DNA from: Prauserella rugosa
GTDB taxonomy: Bacteria; Actinomycetota; Actinomycetes; Mycobacteriales; Pseudonocardiaceae
Direction: 5' to 3'
NCBI RefSeq assembly: GCF_000719975.1
Contig: NZ_JOIJ01000001.1
Coordinates: 372,001 to 436,000 of the forward strand
Length of the DNA: 64,000 bases
Both the position numbers and the translations under genes were made by a program. The stretch's first letter is position 1, and each line of letters opens with the position of its first letter. Under the pieces are notes generated by a model, which ran no database searches, had not been told where the DNA came from, and saw nothing but the letters and a program-made list of their open reading frames with translations. Below are positions 26,752 through 34,364 of this stretch, in pieces.

Positions 26752-26754
26752 CCC

Positions 26755-26838
26755 GTGTTGCGCTTCCAGGACCGCGTGTTGCCGATTCCGGGGCCCGTGT
26801 TGCGCCCCCAGGGACGCGTGTTGCATCCGGCAGTGGCG
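26755..26838. repeat. Array of four 21-bp imperfect tandem repeats
   Basis: GTGTTGC begins at 26755, 26776, 26797 and 26818, exactly 21 bases apart each time, followed by a C/G-rich variable part with CCAGG or CCGGG. The array starts four bases after the algH-like stop and lies between it and the convergent MerR gene. Confidence 0.85.
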
Positions 26839-26853
26839 CGGTCGCCGATGTCG

Positions 26854-27615
26854 TCACCCCGGTTCGACCTCCCCCGGTTCCACCGCACCGAGCAGTGCCG
26901 CGATGTCGGCGCCCGCCGCGACGAGGGCGACCGTGCGGCTGGCGAGGTCGGTGAGCCTGCCCTGCAGCGCCTCGAGGGGGCCGTCGACGTCGCCGAGCGC
27001 GCGGACGGTCTCGACCGTGGCGCGGACCGCGGGGATGCCGTAGCCCGCCGCCCGCAACGCGGCGGTGATGCGTGCCTCGCGGATGACGTGCTGGCGATAC
27101 CGCCGGGCGCCGTACGACGTCACCCGCTCCGGCAGGACGAGCCCCTCGCGTTCCCAGAACCGCAACGTCGACGTGCGGACGCCGAGTGCCTCCGCCAGCT
27201 CACCGATGGACATCGCGTCGGCGGACGTTTCCTTCGCGTCGGACGCGGTGCTGGGCTCGGACTCGGTGCTGATCGCGCGGAGTGCGGCGACGGCCTCCAG
27301 CGCCTCGGTGCGCAGTCGAGTCAGCTCGACGTGGAGCGCGCTGACGACGGCGGCGGCCTCGTCGAGCGGCAGGGTGCGCACCTCGCGCAGGGTTCGCCGG
27401 GCGGTGACGGGTCCGACGGCTGTCGCGAGTCCGCGGTAGGCGCGCAGGGCTACGAGGTGCCGTCCGCCGAACCGCCGGTAGTTGTTGCTGCCCCGTTCGG
27501 CGGGCGGGAGTACGCCGAGGTTCTCGAGATCGCGGACCTGCTGGGGGCTGTAACCCGAGGCAGCCGCGAGTGCCGCGGTGGTCAGCGGGCGGTCACCTCC
27601 GGTCGAACCCTCCAT
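26854..27615 (-). CDS. MerR family regulator with two MerR helix-turn-helix domains
   Basis: 253 residues from ATG 27615 (GTG 27621 is an alternative). An N-terminal winged-helix MerR domain (about 10-75: AALAAASGYSPQQVRDLENLGVLPP, then NNYRRFGGRHL) is followed by a coiled-coil. A second MerR domain follows at about 135-205 (MSIGELAEALGVRTSTLRFWE, GARRYRQHV), then another coiled-coil. There are no cysteines for metal sensing. It is divergent from the DUF6194 gene with only 26 bases between the starts, so autoregulation and control of that gene are likely. Confidence 0.82.
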   Translation of the reverse strand: MEGSTGGDRPLTTAALAAASGYSPQQVRDLENLGVLPPAERGSNNYRRFGGRHLVALRAYRGLATAVGPVTARRTLREVRTLPLDEAAAVVSALHVELTRLRTEALEAVAALRAISTESEPSTASDAKETSADAMSIGELAEALGVRTSTLRFWEREGLVLPERVTSYGARRYRQHVIREARITAALRAAGYGIPAVRATVETVRALGDVDGPLEALQGRLTDLASRTVALVAAGADIAALLGAVEPGEVEPG

Positions 27616-27641
27616 AAGCACTTCAATAACAGACTTGAGCC

Positions 27642-28109
27642 ATGACTATCGACGACATTCTCGAACTCGTCCGTTTGCTGCCGGGGTCGCTCGTGCTCTC
27701 CCCGGAACCGGGTGGCGCATACCCGCGGATCGCGTGGGGCGACCACTTCTTCCACTACGCCCCCGACGGGCAGGTTCCGCAGCGCACACAGCCCTACGCC
27801 ACGATCGTCACGAAGGACTACCCGGACGACTGCGCGTCCCGGCTCGACGTCGACGGCCGGTGGCGGGTCAACGTCCGCGTCCCGCGCGAGCGGTTCGCCG
27901 AACTGCTGGGCCGGCAGCCAAGGACTGTGGACTTCGACGGTGTCGACCTCGCCGCCGTCGACACGGTGCTGCCGCATCCCGTCTATGCGCATGCCGGGTT
28001 GGTGTCGGTCGTCAACCCGGGCAAGCGCACGGAAGAGCTCGTGGCCGGCCTGCTGCGGGACGCACATCACCGCGCCATGGCCGCCGCGAGCAGGCGGGCG
28101 GCCACGTGA
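27642..28109 (+). CDS. DUF6194 family protein
   Basis: 155 residues, soluble, starting MTIDDILELVRLLPGSLVL. It has the family's AWGDHFFHYAPDG and TKDYPDD segments and a C-terminal HPVYAHAGLVSVVNPG. Function unknown; the fold resembles MmcQ/YjbR-type small proteins. It is divergent from the double-MerR regulator, its probable controller. Confidence 0.75.
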   Translation: MTIDDILELVRLLPGSLVLSPEPGGAYPRIAWGDHFFHYAPDGQVPQRTQPYATIVTKDYPDDCASRLDVDGRWRVNVRVPRERFAELLGRQPRTVDFDGVDLAAVDTVLPHPVYAHAGLVSVVNPGKRTEELVAGLLRDAHHRAMAAASRRAAT

Positions 28110-28188
28110 GCACGGCCGGATGAGCACGGCCAGAGCGCAGCGAGCTCAGCCGCCTGCAGCAGGCAGGTCATCGTTCTACGCTGGGAAA

Positions 28189-28665
28189 ATGCGCCGTCTG
28201 TTGCTCGCGATGCTCGCCGTTCTCGCCGCCGCGTTCGGGGCCTTCGTGGTCGGGATGCGTCGCAAGTCGCCGGTTCTGCAGGACCGGGTGCGGCGGTTCA
28301 GCAAGAACTACATGACGCCGGCGGTGCTGCCGACCGCGGGCCGGGCGGGACAGTCCAACGGCGTGGTGCATCACCGCGGCCGCAGGAGTGGCCGGGAGTA
28401 CTCCACGCCGGTCACGCCGGTGGCGATCACCGGCGGCTTTCTCATCGCACTCCCCTACACCGCCCGGGTCGACTGGGCGCGCAACATCCTCGCCGCGGGC
28501 AGGGCGAGGGTGGATTTCGACGGCCGTGGTCACGAGGTCACCGACCCGGTCGTCGTGCCCTTCGCCGAGGTGGCGCACCTGCTTCCGCGGGGGTCCAGGA
28601 TCGCGGCGAAGGTCTTCGCGTTGGAGGAGTTCCTGCTGCTGCGAACGGTCGACGGAGAGTCGTAA
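28189..28665 (+). CDS. Nitroreductase/F420-dependent (DDN-type) family protein with N-terminal membrane anchor
   Basis: 158 residues. An N-terminal hydrophobic segment (LLLAMLAVLAAAFGAFVVG) is followed by the split-beta-barrel fold of deazaflavin-dependent nitroreductases: VVHHRGRRSGREYSTPVTPVA, PYTARVDWARNILAAG and the C-terminal FALEEFLLLR. Such enzymes use F420H2 to reduce quinones or nitro compounds; the electron donor here is inferred. ATG 28189 is chosen; the frame is open upstream but without homology. Confidence 0.78.
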   Translation: MRRLLLAMLAVLAAAFGAFVVGMRRKSPVLQDRVRRFSKNYMTPAVLPTAGRAGQSNGVVHHRGRRSGREYSTPVTPVAITGGFLIALPYTARVDWARNILAAGRARVDFDGRGHEVTDPVVVPFAEVAHLLPRGSRIAAKVFALEEFLLLRTVDGES

Positions 28666-28689
28666 CAGCTCTTATATAATCCCTGTTAC
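28662..28689. promoter_or_regulatory. MarR promoter with flanking operator half-sites
   Basis: Perfect inverted repeat GTAACAG (28662-28668) and CTGTTAC (28683-28689) with 14 bases between. The spacer contains a consensus -10 box TATAAT at 28675-28680. Transcription would start a few bases after the right arm, ten or so before the marR ATG. Confidence 0.7.
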
Positions 28690-28698
28690 AGTCGTCGG

Positions 28699-29193
28699 AT
28701 GACCGAAGGCATCCCGGACAGCGACGATCCGACCGACGTCGGCTTCTGGCGACCCCTGCGACGGCTGCAGGACGCCATGGACGCCGAGATCGCCCGGCTC
28801 TACGCCGAACGCGGTGTCGACGTCCGGCCGCGGCACACCATGCCGCTGATCCGCCTCGGCAGGCGCGGGCCGATGACCATCCGCAGGCTCGCCGAAGCCA
28901 CGGAGGTCACGCATTCGGCGATGAGTCAGACGGTCGCCTCGCTGCGGGGCGACGGGCTCGTCACCACGCGGCCGGGACCGGACGCGCGCACCCGGGTCGT
29001 CGAGCTCACCGAAGCCGGGCGCGAGCTGCTGCCGTTTCTCGAGGCCGAGTGGCGCGCCACGGAGGAGGCGATCGCCGAGCTGGACGCCGAACTGCCGTAC
29101 TCCCTCACCCGGGTCGTGGCGGACATGGCTGCCGCGCTCGAACGCCGCCCGTTCCGCGACCGCATCGCGGATCGGCTGCCGGATGCGCCGTGA
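28699..29193 (+). CDS. MarR family transcriptional regulator
   Basis: 164 residues with a central winged helix (about 45-115): MTIRRLAEATEVTHSAMSQTVASL as the recognition region and LVTTRPGPDARTRVVELTEAG as the wing. It forms an operon with the following MFS transporter gene (GTGA overlap) and probably represses it and itself through the 28662-28689 operator. Confidence 0.88.
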   Translation: MTEGIPDSDDPTDVGFWRPLRRLQDAMDAEIARLYAERGVDVRPRHTMPLIRLGRRGPMTIRRLAEATEVTHSAMSQTVASLRGDGLVTTRPGPDARTRVVELTEAGRELLPFLEAEWRATEEAIAELDAELPYSLTRVVADMAAALERRPFRDRIADRLPDAP

Positions 29194-30413
29194 GCCTGCT
29201 CGGCGCGCTCGTCGACGTCCGTCCGCTTCGGGCCAGCGCGAATTTCCGCAGGCTGTGGATCAGCACCTCGGCCTCGACGTTCGGCCAGCAGGTCGCGGTC
29301 GTCGCCGTGTTGGCACAGGCGTGGGAGCTGACGGGCAGTTCGTTCGCGGTGGGCGCGGTCGGCCTGGCGCAGGCGATCGGCATGTGCGTGTGCGGCATGG
29401 TCGGCGGGTCACTGGCCGACGCGGTGGATCGGCGCAGACTGGTCGTGCTGACGACGCTCGGCCAGACCTGCGCCGCAGCGCTGCTGGCCGTGCAGGCCGT
29501 GGCTGGCGTGCGGTCGTTCGCGCTGATCCTGGCGCTGGTCACCGTGCAGGGAGCGCTGACGGGCCTCGGGGCGCCTGCGCGCCGCACCTTCGCCGCGAAG
29601 CTGCTGCCCGGTGAACAGCTGAGTGCGGGGCTGGCGTTGTCGAGTCTGAGTTTCCAGGTCGCGCTGCTGGTCGGCCCCGCGTTGGGTGGGCTGATCACCG
29701 CGGCGGCAGGCGCCGGCGGTGCGTATGCGCTGGACGCGGCGTGTCTGCTGGTGGCGGCCTACGGTGTGGGGCGACTCCCCGCGATGCGCCCGGACGGTGG
29801 CGAGCGTCCGGGGCTGCGGTCGATCGTCTCGGGAGTGCGGTTCGTCGCGACGAACCCGGTGCTGGGTGGCTCGTTCCTGACCGACGTGCTGGCGACGGTG
29901 CTGGCCATGCCGGTGGCGCTGTTCCCGGCGATCGCCGCGGAGCGGTTCGACGGCGACCCGCGGATGATCGGCTGGTTCCTGTCGGCCATCGCCGTGGGCG
30001 GACTGGCCGCGGGGCTGGCTTCGGGCACCTTCACGCGGATGCGCAGGCTCGGCGCGGTGCAGGTGGCCGGATCGCTCGCGTGGGGTGTGGCGCTGGCCGG
30101 CTTCGGCCTGGTCGACACGCTGTGGGTGGCGCTCGGGTGCCTGGCGGTCGCGGGAGCCGGGGACGTCGTGGCGGTGGTCTCGCGCGGGGCGACGACTCAG
30201 CTGGCGACGCCGGACTCGCACCGGGGCCGGGTGAGTGGCATCGAGTTCATCCTGGGGGCTGCGGGGCCGGACGTCGGGAACTTCCGTGCGGGCAGCGTCG
30301 CCGGGATGACGTCGGCCCCGGTCGCGGCCGTGTCCGGTGGGGTGCTGTGCGTGGCGGGCCTGCTCACACTCGCGGCGGCCAACCGCTCCCTGCGTACCTA
30401 CGAACGCCCGTGA
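29190..30413 (+). CDS. MFS transporter (EntS-like exporter)
   Basis: 407 residues with about 12 membrane spans; cytoplasmic loop motif GSLADAVDRRRLVV after the second span. The MFS_3 type includes enterobactin exporter EntS and macrolide exporters. GTG 29190 overlaps the marR stop by four bases, replacing a longer unlikely frame. Substrate unknown; a drug or siderophore exporter under MarR control is the simplest reading. Confidence 0.85.
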   Translation: MSLLGALVDVRPLRASANFRRLWISTSASTFGQQVAVVAVLAQAWELTGSSFAVGAVGLAQAIGMCVCGMVGGSLADAVDRRRLVVLTTLGQTCAAALLAVQAVAGVRSFALILALVTVQGALTGLGAPARRTFAAKLLPGEQLSAGLALSSLSFQVALLVGPALGGLITAAAGAGGAYALDAACLLVAAYGVGRLPAMRPDGGERPGLRSIVSGVRFVATNPVLGGSFLTDVLATVLAMPVALFPAIAAERFDGDPRMIGWFLSAIAVGGLAAGLASGTFTRMRRLGAVQVAGSLAWGVALAGFGLVDTLWVALGCLAVAGAGDVVAVVSRGATTQLATPDSHRGRVSGIEFILGAAGPDVGNFRAGSVAGMTSAPVAAVSGGVLCVAGLLTLAAANRSLRTYERP

Positions 30414-30421
30414 GCAAAACC

Positions 30422-30468
30422 CCCGAGGGCCCCATAGTTGCGTTGAACGCGACTATGGGGCCCACGGG
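30422..30468. repeat. Dispersed 47-bp palindrome, copy A (terminator-like)
   Basis: Two 23-base arms (30422-30444 and 30446-30468) around a central G; 21 of 23 positions pair as Watson-Crick and one more as a possible wobble. Core: GGGCCCCATAGT...GCGTTGAACGC. It sits between the convergent MFS and SdpI-like genes, nine bases after the MFS stop. Confidence 0.9.
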
Positions 30469-30485
30469 TGCAAAAAACCAGTAGG

Positions 30486-30899
30486 TCAGGCGTTGCCGGC
30501 GAGGGCGCCGCAGCCGCCTCCGCCGCACGCGCAGCCACCGCATCCGGCGGGCTCGGGCTCTGGGGCCGGCACAGCCAGCGCGGCGCGGTTGCCGAGTGCG
30601 CCTCCACCCGCGACCAGGGCGAACATGCCGATGAGGCCGATCACGGCCGCGATCACCGTGCCCCAGACGTTCGGCATCACGAAGCCGGCGACGCCGGCGG
30701 CCACACCCACGGCGCCCGCGACGACGGTCGGCAGTCCCGCGACCCGGTTGGCCACGCGGAAGGCCTCGTCGCTGCGCAGTGTCGCCCGCGTGCGTACGCC
30801 CGCGCCGCGGTCGCGGGGCAGCTTCTCCCTCAGGCCGAGGTAACCGCCCCAGCCGACCAGGATGCCGAGCAGTGCGGGAATCAACGCAACGACGATCAC
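30486..30899 (-). CDS. SdpI-family membrane protein with Cys/Gly-rich tail
   Basis: 137 residues from GTG 30899. Three hydrophobic segments (about 1-20, 62-82, 87-107) flank the family motif GVRTRATLRSDEAFRVANR. Bacillus SdpI is a membrane immunity protein against the SdpC toxin; most actinobacterial relatives have no known partner. The C-terminus ends in GCGGCACGGGGCGALAGNA, a compact four-cysteine Gly-rich tail. The palindrome copy A lies just after its stop. Confidence 0.72.
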   Translation of the reverse strand: MIVVALIPALLGILVGWGGYLGLREKLPRDRGAGVRTRATLRSDEAFRVANRVAGLPTVVAGAVGVAAGVAGFVMPNVWGTVIAAVIGLIGMFALVAGGGALGNRAALAVPAPEPEPAGCGGCACGGGGCGALAGNA

Positions 30900-31056
30900 G
30901 ACCTCGAGAATACGCCGCGCAGTGCGGTCGCCTTGTCGACACCCGAACCGGCTGTGCCCGGCGTCATGTCCGTGCGAGGCCCGTGTCGGGCCCGCGCAGC
31001 GCCTCGGCGGTGCCCGCCACCGAAAACCGGGTGAAGCCGGCAGGTACCATAGAAGG

Positions 31057-31095
31057 GTGAATTCGGCGAGCCTGCTCCTTAGCGGGCCGCGCTGA
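31057..31095 (+). CDS. Leucine-rich leader peptide upstream of leuS
   Basis: A 12-codon frame VNSASLLLSGPR then TGA, containing three consecutive leucine codons (CTG CTC CTT) followed by hairpins. A TACCAT -10 box at 31045-31050 places the transcription start at or next to the GTG, so the leader may be leaderless. Known leader peptides of this type stall ribosomes when the charged tRNA is scarce, changing the fold of the RNA downstream. Here it precedes leucyl-tRNA synthetase. Confidence 0.7.
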   Translation: MNSASLLLSGPR

Positions 31096-31157
31096 TCTGA
31101 CGCAGACCGGCGCGGCCAACCCCTCATGCCTCCATGGCTGGGGGGTCGATTGCTTTT
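31085..31157 (+). promoter_or_regulatory. Putative leuS attenuator hairpins
   Basis: A stem formed by GGCCGCGC (31085-31092, overlapping the end of the leader frame) and GCGCGGCC (31110-31117) is followed by a second hairpin around 31119-31147 (CATG-CCTC-CATG with CCCC/GGGG extension). A CTTTTC follows at 31152-31157. The first stem overlaps the leader stop, as expected for attenuation. Confidence 0.5.
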
Positions 31158-31226
31158 CGGGGCCTCGAGTCCCGACGACGAGAACGAGCCTGCAGGCGGC
31201 CACACGAGTGCGGAAAGGTTCCGGCG

Positions 31227-34079
31227 ATGACAGAGGGCAGCGACACGACCCCGGCGCAGCGGTACAACGCGGCGCTGGCCGGGCAGATCGAGCGGCGCTG
31301 GCAGGACTACTGGGCCGACCACGGCACGTACCACGCGCCGAACCCGGTGGGACCGCTCGCCGACGAGTCCGCGCCGTTGCCGTCGGACAAGCTGTTCGTG
31401 CAGGACATGTTCCCGTACCCGTCGGGCACGGGCCTGCATGTCGGGCATCCGCTCGGTTTCATCGGCACCGACGTCTTCGCGCGGTTCAACCGCATGATCG
31501 GGCGCAACGTGCTGCACACGATGGGGTTCGACGCGTTCGGTCTGCCCGCCGAGCAGTACGCCGTGCAGACGGGCACCCACCCGCGCACGACCACCGAGGC
31601 CAACATCGAGCGGTACATGAGCCAGATCCGCCGCCTCGGCTTCGGGCACGACGAGCGCAGGCGGCTCGCGACCACCGACATCGAGTTCTACCGGTGGACC
31701 CAGTGGATCTTCCTGCAGATCTTCAACTCGTACTACGACACCGAGCAGGACAAGGCGCGTCCGATCGCCGAGCTGGAGAAGCAGTACGCCTCCGGTGAGC
31801 GCGCCACGCCCGACGGCCGCGCCTGGAGCGAGCTGTCGGCCACCGAACAGCGGGAGATCATCGACGAGCACCGCCTCGTCTACATCTCCGAGGCGCCCGT
31901 GAACTGGGCGCCGGGGCTGGGCACGGTCGTCGCGAACGAGGAGGTCACGGCCGAGGGCCTGACCGAGCGGGGCAACTTCCCCGTGTTCCGCAAGCCGCTG
32001 CGCCAGTGGATGATGCGGATCACCGCCTACGCCGATCGCCTCGTCGACGACCTGGAGCTGCTGGACTGGCCGGAGAAGGTCAAGTCGATGCAGCGCAACT
32101 GGATCGGCCGCTCGCGTGGTGCCAACGTGCGGTTCGCCGCGGGCGAGCAGAGCATCGAGGTGTTCACGACGCGGCCGGACACCCTGTTCGGCGCGACGTA
32201 CATGGTGCTGGCGCCGGAGCACCCGCTGGTGGATGCGCTGACCGCCGACGCGTGGCCGGAGAGCGTCGACGAGCTGTGGACCGGTGGCGCCGCGACGCCC
32301 GCGGAGGCCGTCGCCGCCTACCGCGACCGCACCTCTCGCAAGTCCGATCTCGACCGTCAGGAGACGCGGGAGAAGACCGGTGTGTTCACCGGTTCCTACG
32401 CGCTCAATCCCGCCAACGGTGAGCAGATCCCGGTGTTCATCGCCGACTACGTGCTCATGGGCTACGGCACGGGTGCGGTCATGGCCGTGCCCGCGCACGA
32501 CGAGCGCGACCACGAGTTCGCCACGAAGTTCGGCCTGCCGATCGTGCGCACGATCGAGGCGCCCGACGGCTTCCCCGACGACGAGGCGTTCACCGGTGAC
32601 GGACAGGCGATCAACTCGACCAACGAGGACATCAGCCTGAACGGCTTGGGCGTCGACGACGCCAAGAAGGCGATCATCGGCTGGCTCGAGGAGAAGGGCC
32701 ACGGCGAGGGCACCGTGCAGTACAAGCTGCGCGACTGGCTGTTCGCCCGCCAGCGGTACTGGGGCGAGCCGTTCCCCATCGTCTACGACGAGAACGGCAC
32801 GCCGATCCCGCTGCCGGAGGACCAACTGCCCGTCGTGCTGCCCGACGTCGACGAGTACTCCCCCAAGACGTTCGACCCGGACGACGCCGACTCGGAGCCG
32901 GAGCCGCCGTTGGCGAAGGCCACCGACTGGGTCGAGGTCACGCTCGACCTGGGTGACGGGCCGAAGAAGTACCGCCGCGACACCAACGTGATGCCGCAGT
33001 GGGCAGGTTCGTGCTGGTACCAGCTGCGCTACATCGACCCGACCAACGACGAGAAGTTCGTCGACCCGGAGAACGAGAAGTACTGGATGGGCCCGCGCGC
33101 CGCCGAGCACGGCGTGAACGACCCGGGCGGTCTGGACCTCTACGTCGGCGGTGTCGAGCACGCGGTGCTGCACCTGCTGTACTCGCGGTTCTGGCACAAG
33201 GTGCTCTACGACCTGGGCTTCGTCTCGTCGGCCGAGCCGTATCGGAAGCTGTTCAACCAGGGCTACATCCAGGCCTACGCCTACACCGACTCCCGCGGCG
33301 TCTATGTGCCGGCCGAGGAGGTGACCGAGGCCGACGGCAAGTTCTACTACAACGGCGAAGAGGTCACCCAGGAATACGGGAAGATGGGCAAGAGCCTGAA
33401 GAACTCGGTCGCTCCCGACGAGATGGCCGACGCCTTCGGCGCCGACACCTTCCGGTTCTACGAGATGTCGATGGGTCCGCTGGCGGACTCGAAGCCGTGG
33501 GCCACGAAGGACGTCGTCGGTGCCCACCGGTTCCTGCAGCGGCTGTGGCGCCTGGTCGTGGACGAGACCACCGGCGATCTGCGCGTCGCCGACGTGGAAC
33601 TGTCCGAAGCGGACCTGAAGCTGCTGAACAAGACCATCGCGAACGTGCGCGACGACTACGCCGAGCTGCGTTTCAACACGGCGGGGGCGAAGCTCATCGA
33701 GCTGAACAACCACGTGACGAAGACCTACGGTTCGGCCGAGGCGACCCCGCGCGCGCTGGCCGAGCCGATGGTGCTGATGCTGGCTCCGCTGTGCCCGCAC
33801 ATCGCCGAGGAACTGTGGAACCGGCTGGGTCACCCGGACACGCTGGTGCACGGCCCGTTCCCGGTGCCGGACGAGAAGTACCTGGTCGACGACACGGTCG
33901 AGTACCCGCTCCAGGTCAACGGCAAGGTGCGGTCGAGGATGACGATCGCCGCGGACGCCGGTAAGGACGACGTGCAGGCGGCCGCCCTCGCCGACGAGAA
34001 GATCGCCGCGGCGCTGAACGGCGGCGAACCGAAGAAGGTCATCGTCGTCCCGGGCAAACTCGTCAACGTGGTCGTCTAG
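31227..34079 (+). CDS. leuS: Leucyl-tRNA synthetase
   Basis: Charges tRNA-Leu. It has 950 residues: the class I HIGH motif as HVGH in [14 protein letters not shown] (about 65-72), the editing CP1 domain with [13 protein letters not shown] and the KMSKS loop as [10 protein letters not shown] (about 720). The anticodon-binding domain and a C-terminal domain follow. ATG 31227 has GGAAAGG 9 bases upstream. It is preceded by a leucine leader peptide that probably couples expression to leucine charging. Confidence 0.97.
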   Translation: MTEGSDTTPAQRYNAALAGQIERRWQDYWADHGTYHAPNPVGPLADESAPLPSDKLFVQDMFPYPSGTGLHVGHPLGFIGTDVFARFNRMIGRNVLHTMGFDAFGLPAEQYAVQTGTHPRTTTEANIERYMSQIRRLGFGHDERRRLATTDIEFYRWTQWIFLQIFNSYYDTEQDKARPIAELEKQYASGERATPDGRAWSELSATEQREIIDEHRLVYISEAPVNWAPGLGTVVANEEVTAEGLTERGNFPVFRKPLRQWMMRITAYADRLVDDLELLDWPEKVKSMQRNWIGRSRGANVRFAAGEQSIEVFTTRPDTLFGATYMVLAPEHPLVDALTADAWPESVDELWTGGAATPAEAVAAYRDRTSRKSDLDRQETREKTGVFTGSYALNPANGEQIPVFIADYVLMGYGTGAVMAVPAHDERDHEFATKFGLPIVRTIEAPDGFPDDEAFTGDGQAINSTNEDISLNGLGVDDAKKAIIGWLEEKGHGEGTVQYKLRDWLFARQRYWGEPFPIVYDENGTPIPLPEDQLPVVLPDVDEYSPKTFDPDDADSEPEPPLAKATDWVEVTLDLGDGPKKYRRDTNVMPQWAGSCWYQLRYIDPTNDEKFVDPENEKYWMGPRAAEHGVNDPGGLDLYVGGVEHAVLHLLYSRFWHKVLYDLGFVSSAEPYRKLFNQGYIQAYAYTDSRGVYVPAEEVTEADGKFYYNGEEVTQEYGKMGKSLKNSVAPDEMADAFGADTFRFYEMSMGPLADSKPWATKDVVGAHRFLQRLWRLVVDETTGDLRVADVELSEADLKLLNKTIANVRDDYAELRFNTAGAKLIELNNHVTKTYGSAEATPRALAEPMVLMLAPLCPHIAEELWNRLGHPDTLVHGPFPVPDEKYLVDDTVEYPLQVNGKVRSRMTIAADAGKDDVQAAALADEKIAAALNGGEPKKVIVVPGKLVNVVV

Positions 34080-34094
34080 CCACCGCTTTGGAGC

Positions 34095-34128
34095 CCCGAG
34101 GGCCCCATAGTCGCGTTGAACGCAACCA
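34095..34128. repeat. Dispersed palindrome, copy B (right arm truncated)
   Basis: The left arm 34095-34117 and centre match copy A/D. The right arm stops after ten bases (AACGCAACCA, 34119-34128) and then diverges. It begins 16 bases after the leuS stop. Confidence 0.85.
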
Positions 34129-34195
34129 ATCTTCCCATCGCGGCGGTCGTCCGAGAGGTGCTCGCCGCGAGGGCTCCGTTGGTCGATCGGTTGCA

Positions 34196-34242
34196 CCCAA
34201 GGGCCCTATAGTTGCGTTGAACGCGACCATGGGGCCCTTGGG
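34196..34242. repeat. Dispersed 47-bp palindrome, copy C
   Basis: Left arm 34196-34218, central G at 34219, right arm 34220-34242; arms pair except for three positions that are all G-U compatible. It lies 67 bases after half-copy B, downstream of leuS. Confidence 0.9.
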
Positions 34243-34284
34243 ACAGCTCGCCGGGATTTGCAGCGGTACGGGGCTCGGCCGGAG

Positions 34285-34311
34285 TTGTCCACATCGACCC
34301 GGTTATCCACA
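34285..34311 (+). promoter_or_regulatory. Pair of DnaA boxes
   Basis: TTGTCCACA at 34285-34293 and TTATCCACA at 34303-34311, both exact, same orientation, centres 18 bases apart. They lie directly upstream of the AbiEi-like gene. Confidence 0.65.
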
Positions 34312-34364
34312 GATTGCGTTTTTGGGATTTCCCGGGCTCAGCACCGCGCAGCACGATCGAGGTC

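Larger units (their letters stand above)
30900..31226. other. leuS leader region
   Basis: 327 bases between the SdpI-like gene and leuS. It holds the leader peptide (31057-31095), its hairpins and a TACCAT -10 element at 31045-31050. The left part (30900-31040) shows no further recognisable structure. Confidence 0.6.

Noticed and set aside
31081..31200. T-box riboswitch upstream of leuS
   Set aside because: No T-box GGTGG-type sequence or specifier-loop stem is seen; the leader peptide explains the region better.
30486..34196. A 1236-codon open frame on the minus strand
   Set aside because: It is the antisense shadow of leuS, which has complete synthetase motifs on the plus strand. Only its last part (30486-30899) is a real gene.
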